Assembly: GCA_016932505.1 (NCBI GenBank)
Contig: JAFGCT010000030.1
Coordinates: 1-41,341 of the forward strand
DNA length: 41,341 bases
From: Candidatus Peregrinibacteria bacterium
GTDB lineage: Bacteria; Patescibacteriota; Gracilibacteria; UM-FILTER-43-11
Reading direction: 5' to 3'
Position 1 is the first letter of the stretch. The number at the start of each line of letters is the position of its first letter. Positions 37,632 through 41,341 of the stretch are shown one piece after another. The position numbers and the translations under genes are program-made. The notes beneath the pieces were generated by a model. The model was not told the origin of the DNA and did no database searches. It was given only the letters and a program-made list of their open reading frames with translations.

Positions 37632-40172
37632 ATGGATAAAAAACAAATATTGGAAATCGCAGGTCTCGTTATCGGATATATAAAAGAATACTGGCTAATG
37701 GCTTTAATAGTAATATTTGGCGGTTATTACGGTTTTAAAATCCTAATAAATATCGCTCGTTTTATTTATTCTCATAGAGCTGCAAAAAAGCTCGTGTATT
37801 TAAAAATTCTTCTTCCTAGAAGTGATTCTAAAATGGATCAAGAAAAGAGAACTGAAAAAGATTTCAAGGAAAAGGTTGCAATCATGGCTCAGTTATACCG
37901 TGCATTATATGAAATCCGGGAATTAAATCTATGGAATACAATTAAAACTAAAATTTGGCAGGGGGATAATATATCTTTTGAATTATTTGTTGAAAATCAA
38001 CAACTTAGTTTTTATGTAGTGGTAGATGAATACTACAAAAACATTGTAGAAAAGCAAATAACCACTTTTTATAACGACGCAGATATAAAAATATCCACTG
38101 AACCTTATGACCTGTACACAAAAGGGAAAAAGGCAAAAAGCTTCTTTATGTATGCTAAGCGCGATTTTTGGTTTCCAATCAACACATACAAAACTATGGA
38201 GCAGGATCCGCTTAATGATGTGGCAAATGTACTTTCAAAATTAGAACCGAATGAAAAAGCAGGAATTCAGGTAATCGCAAATCCTGTCGCAACTTCAAAA
38301 TGGAATAAGGTTACCGAAAGAATGGGTACAAAGCTATTTAAGAATGAAGCTCTTCCAATAAAGATTCCAATTCCGATTATTGGCCCCATCTTGGCATTAT
38401 TTTTAAACGCTTTTAATAGTTTTAGCAAAAGTGGTGGAACTAATGCGCCTGGTGCTTCTGGTGGAGACTCCTACATTCGTATGCTTGCACCAAAAGAAGA
38501 AGCCTACAAAAAAATCGGGGAAAAAGCTGGGCAAGTAGGATTCGATACTTCAATACGAATAGTCGGTGTAGCAGATACAAATCAGCGTGCTACGGAAATA
38601 ACAAATAATATAAATGTGGCATTTAGTGTTTATCACGACCAATTCCTAAACTGGTTTCAGAATCGTCGAATAATTCCAATCGATAAGTTTAATAATCCGA
38701 TGATGAGATATCTTTATAATCGGCGTATTCCTGGTATTTGGCATAAGCAGTCGCTACTTGCTCAAGATGAACTGGCATCACTATTTCACTTTCCAGATTC
38801 AAGATATAATCCTGTTCCAATCATCAAATGGCTTGATTACAAAGTACTTCCACCACCTGTCGAATTACCTACAGAAGGTGTTGTTATTGGAAGAAGCTCA
38901 TTTAGGGGGCAGATGAAAGACATTAAAATCATGCGTGATGACAGAACACGTCACCAGTACATAATAGGAAAATCTGGTTCAGGTAAATCCGTATTATTAA
39001 GTTATATGGCACGTCAGGATATTGCGAATGGAGACGGTATATGTCTTGTTGACCCACATGGAGATCTTGTAGAAGACACACTTATGACTGTGCCAAAAGA
39101 AAGAGCAAAAGATGTAATTATTTTTGATCCAGCCGAAACAGAGCGTCCAATGGGTCTAAATCTTCTTGAGGCAAAAACCCCAGAAGAAAGAGACCGTGCA
39201 TCACTAGATGCGATGGAAATATTTATTAAAATATTTGGTGACGAAATATTCGGTCCGCGTATTCAACATTACTTCCGTAATGCCTGTCTTTCACTAATGG
39301 AAGATGAAGATGAAGGAGCAACTTTAATCGATGTGCCAAGAATGTTCGTAGATGAGGAATTCTTAAAATACAAATTAACTAAAGTTAAAAACACTGTTGT
39401 TCGCTCATTCTGGGAACATGAATATGCGAATACAGGTGACCGCGAAAAGCAGGAAATGATTCCGTATTTCAGTTCCAAGTTCGGTCCATTTATTACTAAT
39501 ACAACAATCCGTAACATCATCGGTCAGCCAAAAAGTGCATTCAATATTCGCGAGGTAATGGATAACCAAAAAATTCTTCTGGTAAATCTTTCCAAAGGTA
39601 AAATCGGTGATCTTAATGCTCAGCTTCTCGGTCTGATTTTTGTAAACAAAATCAACATGGCGGCCATGGGTCGTCAGGATATCCCTAAGAAAGACCGTAA
39701 GGATTTCTATTTGTATGTGGATGAATTTCAGAACTTTGCAACCGATACCTTTGCCTCGATTCTATCCGAAGCCCGTAAATATCGTCTTTCATTAATCATG
39801 GCGCATCAGTACATTGCACAGCTAACCAAAACCCCTTCCGGTAAAGACGACACTCGTGTTCGTGATGCTGTATTTGGTAACGTTGGTACTATGCTTTCTT
39901 TTAAGGTTGGTGCAGATGATGCAGAATACCTCGCAAAAGAATATGCGCCTTTGCTTTCCGAACAGGATATAATCGGAGTCGCAAACTATAAGGCCTACAT
40001 CAAATTAAATATTCACAACACAACCTCCCGTCCATTCTCTATGGAAACAATTTGGGATCCAATCGAGAATGCCAAACTTTCTGAAATTCTTCATAAATAT
40101 TCACGTATGAAATACGGACGTAAAAGAATTTTTGTCGATCAGGAAATTGAAGCGAGATTAGGGATTAGTTAA
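37632..40172 (+). CDS. Type IV secretion coupling/VirB4-like DNA-binding ATPase, membrane-anchored
   Basis: 846 residues. An N-terminal hydrophobic segment (about 16-40) precedes a large unassigned domain (60-430) and a RecA-like ATPase. Walker A is GKSGSGKS (446-453), Walker B lies in YLYVDEFQNF (D697, E698), and VNLSKGKIGDLNAQLLG lies between. This is the TraG/TrwB/VirD4-like plan widespread in CPR genomes. It could pump DNA or drive a pilus-like machine. No relaxase or other secretion genes are in the window, so conjugation is not implied. Confidence 0.85.
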   Translation: MDKKQILEIAGLVIGYIKEYWLMALIVIFGGYYGFKILINIARFIYSHRAAKKLVYLKILLPRSDSKMDQEKRTEKDFKEKVAIMAQLYRALYEIRELNLWNTIKTKIWQGDNISFELFVENQQLSFYVVVDEYYKNIVEKQITTFYNDADIKISTEPYDLYTKGKKAKSFFMYAKRDFWFPINTYKTMEQDPLNDVANVLSKLEPNEKAGIQVIANPVATSKWNKVTERMGTKLFKNEALPIKIPIPIIGPILALFLNAFNSFSKSGGTNAPGASGGDSYIRMLAPKEEAYKKIGEKAGQVGFDTSIRIVGVADTNQRATEITNNINVAFSVYHDQFLNWFQNRRIIPIDKFNNPMMRYLYNRRIPGIWHKQSLLAQDELASLFHFPDSRYNPVPIIKWLDYKVLPPPVELPTEGVVIGRSSFRGQMKDIKIMRDDRTRHQYIIGKSGSGKSVLLSYMARQDIANGDGICLVDPHGDLVEDTLMTVPKERAKDVIIFDPAETERPMGLNLLEAKTPEERDRASLDAMEIFIKIFGDEIFGPRIQHYFRNACLSLMEDEDEGATLIDVPRMFVDEEFLKYKLTKVKNTVVRSFWEHEYANTGDREKQEMIPYFSSKFGPFITNTTIRNIIGQPKSAFNIREVMDNQKILLVNLSKGKIGDLNAQLLGLIFVNKINMAAMGRQDIPKKDRKDFYLYVDEFQNFATDTFASILSEARKYRLSLIMAHQYIAQLTKTPSGKDDTRVRDAVFGNVGTMLSFKVGADDAEYLAKEYAPLLSEQDIIGVANYKAYIKLNIHNTTSRPFSMETIWDPIENAKLSEILHKYSRMKYGRKRIFVDQEIEARLGIS

Positions 40173-40177
40173 AAAAA

Positions 40178-41119
40178 ATGATAGAGATGTCTGAATACAA
40201 ATCACCGAGCAGACGTGAAATTATGGAGGCTTATGGTGACCGTCTTTTATATAAGCCTGAAAGAATTAATAGAGAGGATTTGGAACTTGATGAAAATTTA
40301 ACAGAAAAAGATTTGGTCGGGAAAAGTATTGTTGAAGATTTTGAAAATGCTAAGCCTTCAGATTCAAATATTTATAAACCAAATCTTTCTGATAGATTTT
40401 CTGATGAAGAAATGAGTGGATATGATTATTACACAAGTTTCAAGAAGCCATTAAGTACCACTATGTTAAGGAGTGGCTCGAATCCAATTACATTATTTGT
40501 ATCTACATTAAAAGATCGTTACAAGAGAAAGGGAAAGCAAGAAGAAACCGAGGAAGCTATTCATATGGATGTTCTGAAGGGAAATCTATTAAGTAAAAAT
40601 GTCGATGAATTAGTTAAAGCCTATGAAGATATTGAAAAGTTTATGGGTATTTTGATTTTAATAAAGAAACCTGATGGTGTTTTTGATATTCCGCATCGTT
40701 ATATTCCAGCAAAATACCGAGGAACACAAAATAAATCAGGTGAAAGATTGGGAGATATCTTAATAAAAGGAGCTGAACAAATAGTACAAAATTCTGCTAA
40801 CGAAAAAGGTAAAACTCAAAGTGCAGTGCTTACAGTCGGTAAATTGGATGCCTTAATGTGGGTAGTAGCAAATGGCTACAAACCAAAAACAGAGCAAGAT
40901 AAAGAGCGTCTTGAGAAAATTCTAAATGCAGATGAGAGTCTAGTGATTGTCGATGATTTGTTTATTTGGGAGAAAAATAAATGGAAAGAAGGAATTAATC
41001 CACATCAAAATCGTGACGATTCTTTTTTAGTAACTTTTGAAAAGGTTTTTGAGCCAAATTCAGGTGCTATGGCTGAAAACACAAGGCATAAGATCAAAAC
41101 AGGATTGGGGATTTCATAA
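40178..41119 (+). CDS. Hypothetical partner of the coupling ATPase (313 residues)
   Basis: It follows the ATPase by 5 bp. The soluble, charged protein has an acidic N-terminal half (DLELDENLTEKDLVGK) and a helical middle (about 125-165). The later segments VFDIPHRYIPAKYRG and LTVGKLDALMWVVANGY are not linked to a known family here. Both its spacing and co-direction suggest a functional partner, perhaps a regulator or adaptor of the ATPase. No membrane segment or signal peptide. MIEMSE start at 40178, or ATG 40187. Confidence 0.65.
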   Translation: MIEMSEYKSPSRREIMEAYGDRLLYKPERINREDLELDENLTEKDLVGKSIVEDFENAKPSDSNIYKPNLSDRFSDEEMSGYDYYTSFKKPLSTTMLRSGSNPITLFVSTLKDRYKRKGKQEETEEAIHMDVLKGNLLSKNVDELVKAYEDIEKFMGILILIKKPDGVFDIPHRYIPAKYRGTQNKSGERLGDILIKGAEQIVQNSANEKGKTQSAVLTVGKLDALMWVVANGYKPKTEQDKERLEKILNADESLVIVDDLFIWEKNKWKEGINPHQNRDDSFLVTFEKVFEPNSGAMAENTRHKIKTGLGIS

Positions 41120-41341
41120 TACCGCCCAACAATCCTTATACGGGAAACTACCAACCAAGATTCCTAATTCCTTTTTCTAATACCATCCTGCTTTCGATGC
41201 CATAAATAGCAATTACCCTGCTTATTGCCTGAAGCGCTCGCCGCGCAGGCATCCACTTTTTTGTTATCAAAAAAGTAAGCAAAAAACTACTGGGGTATCG
41301 CGAGACAAACTCTTAACTTCTCGCCTGCGTACCATCTTCGA
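41120..41341. other. Gene-free window end with perfect hairpin
   Basis: A perfect 9-bp inverted repeat, ACTTTTTTG (41255-41263) with CAAAAAAGT (41268-41276), lies in an otherwise non-coding stretch with locally higher GC. From memory, similar acttttttg/caaaaaagt hairpins recur in diverse bacteria; this could not be checked. I see no ORF. Confidence 0.5.

Noticed and set aside
37632-40172. Conjugative element or plasmid origin
   Set aside because: No relaxase, oriT-like repeat or other transfer genes were seen; the ATPase alone is common in chromosomes of such bacteria.
1-41341. CRISPR array
   Set aside because: I looked for regularly spaced repeats of 20-40 nt. Only short word repeats in intergenic gaps and a three-unit 12-bp repeat within a coding tail were seen; no cas genes.
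1-41341. Alternative genetic code (TGA as glycine, as in some Gracilibacteria)
   Set aside because: TGA is used as a stop (for example 8444-8446 in the U32 gene), and proteins are full length without recoding.

Overview
The window is AT-rich and uses the standard code, with TGA read as stop (for example at 8444-8446). It encodes many short, unlinked housekeeping genes. Several traits suggest a candidate-phyla-radiation (Patescibacteria-like) bacterium, perhaps near Peregrinibacteria: a minimal MurE, a stand-alone riboflavin kinase domain, a CPR-style secretion/coupling ATPase with a small acidic partner, few Shine-Dalgarno sites, and archaeal-type triosephosphate isomerase and PEP carboxylase. 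This placement is inference from gene style; there is no rRNA in the window to test it.

Layout. 0.1-3.9 kb (minus): FkbM methyltransferase, TspO and an SLH/beta-propeller surface protein. 3.9-5.7 kb: a 147-bp element with perfect 18-bp inverted ends, a phage-like endolysin plus holin pair, and tmRNA. 5.7-8.4 kb: CutA, DEDDh exonuclease, ArfB-like rescue factor and a U32 (TrhP-like) protein. 8.6-9.1 kb: a 53-residue ORF with a consensus promoter, a terminator, a duplicated tRNA 3' end and tRNA-Lys. 9.1-11.7 kb: glycosyltransferase, methyltransferase, a secreted-repeat protein and tRNA-Ala. 11.7-15.6 kb: a four-protein signalling cluster that looks like a complete Spo0-type phosphorelay (membrane kinase, single-domain receiver, kinase-like phosphotransferase with degenerate ATPase, OmpR-type regulator). 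15.6-18.8 kb: a zinc-ribbon tandem GNAT-like protein with an ornithine-decarboxylase-like enzyme. 18.9-24.3 kb: thioredoxin-like protein, CDP-alcohol phosphatidyltransferase, a large membrane-anchored Cys-rich protein and a TauE/SafE permease. 24.3-30.6 kb: aminotransferase, PEP carboxylase, riboflavin kinase, MurE, TruB (with an in-frame palindromic insertion), a hypothetical protein and triosephosphate isomerase. 30.7-32.3 kb: a membrane-tethered helix-turn-helix protein divergent from an operon of three tiny proteins with strong ribosome-binding sites. 32.3-35.5 kb: hypothetical protein, CarA and RecJ. 35.6-37.6 kb: a Cys-rich membrane-anchored protein with a strong Shine-Dalgarno and a long gene-free leader. 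37.6-41.3 kb: the coupling/VirB4-like ATPase and its partner.

The observations I find most worth testing are the phosphorelay cluster, the small-protein operon with its tethered regulator, the decarboxylase/zinc-ribbon GNAT pair, the endolysin/holin pair beside ssrA, and the family of short palindromic elements at gene ends, one of which appears to have entered truB in frame. Several promoters place the start codon only 6-7 nt after the -10 box, which implies leaderless mRNAs.
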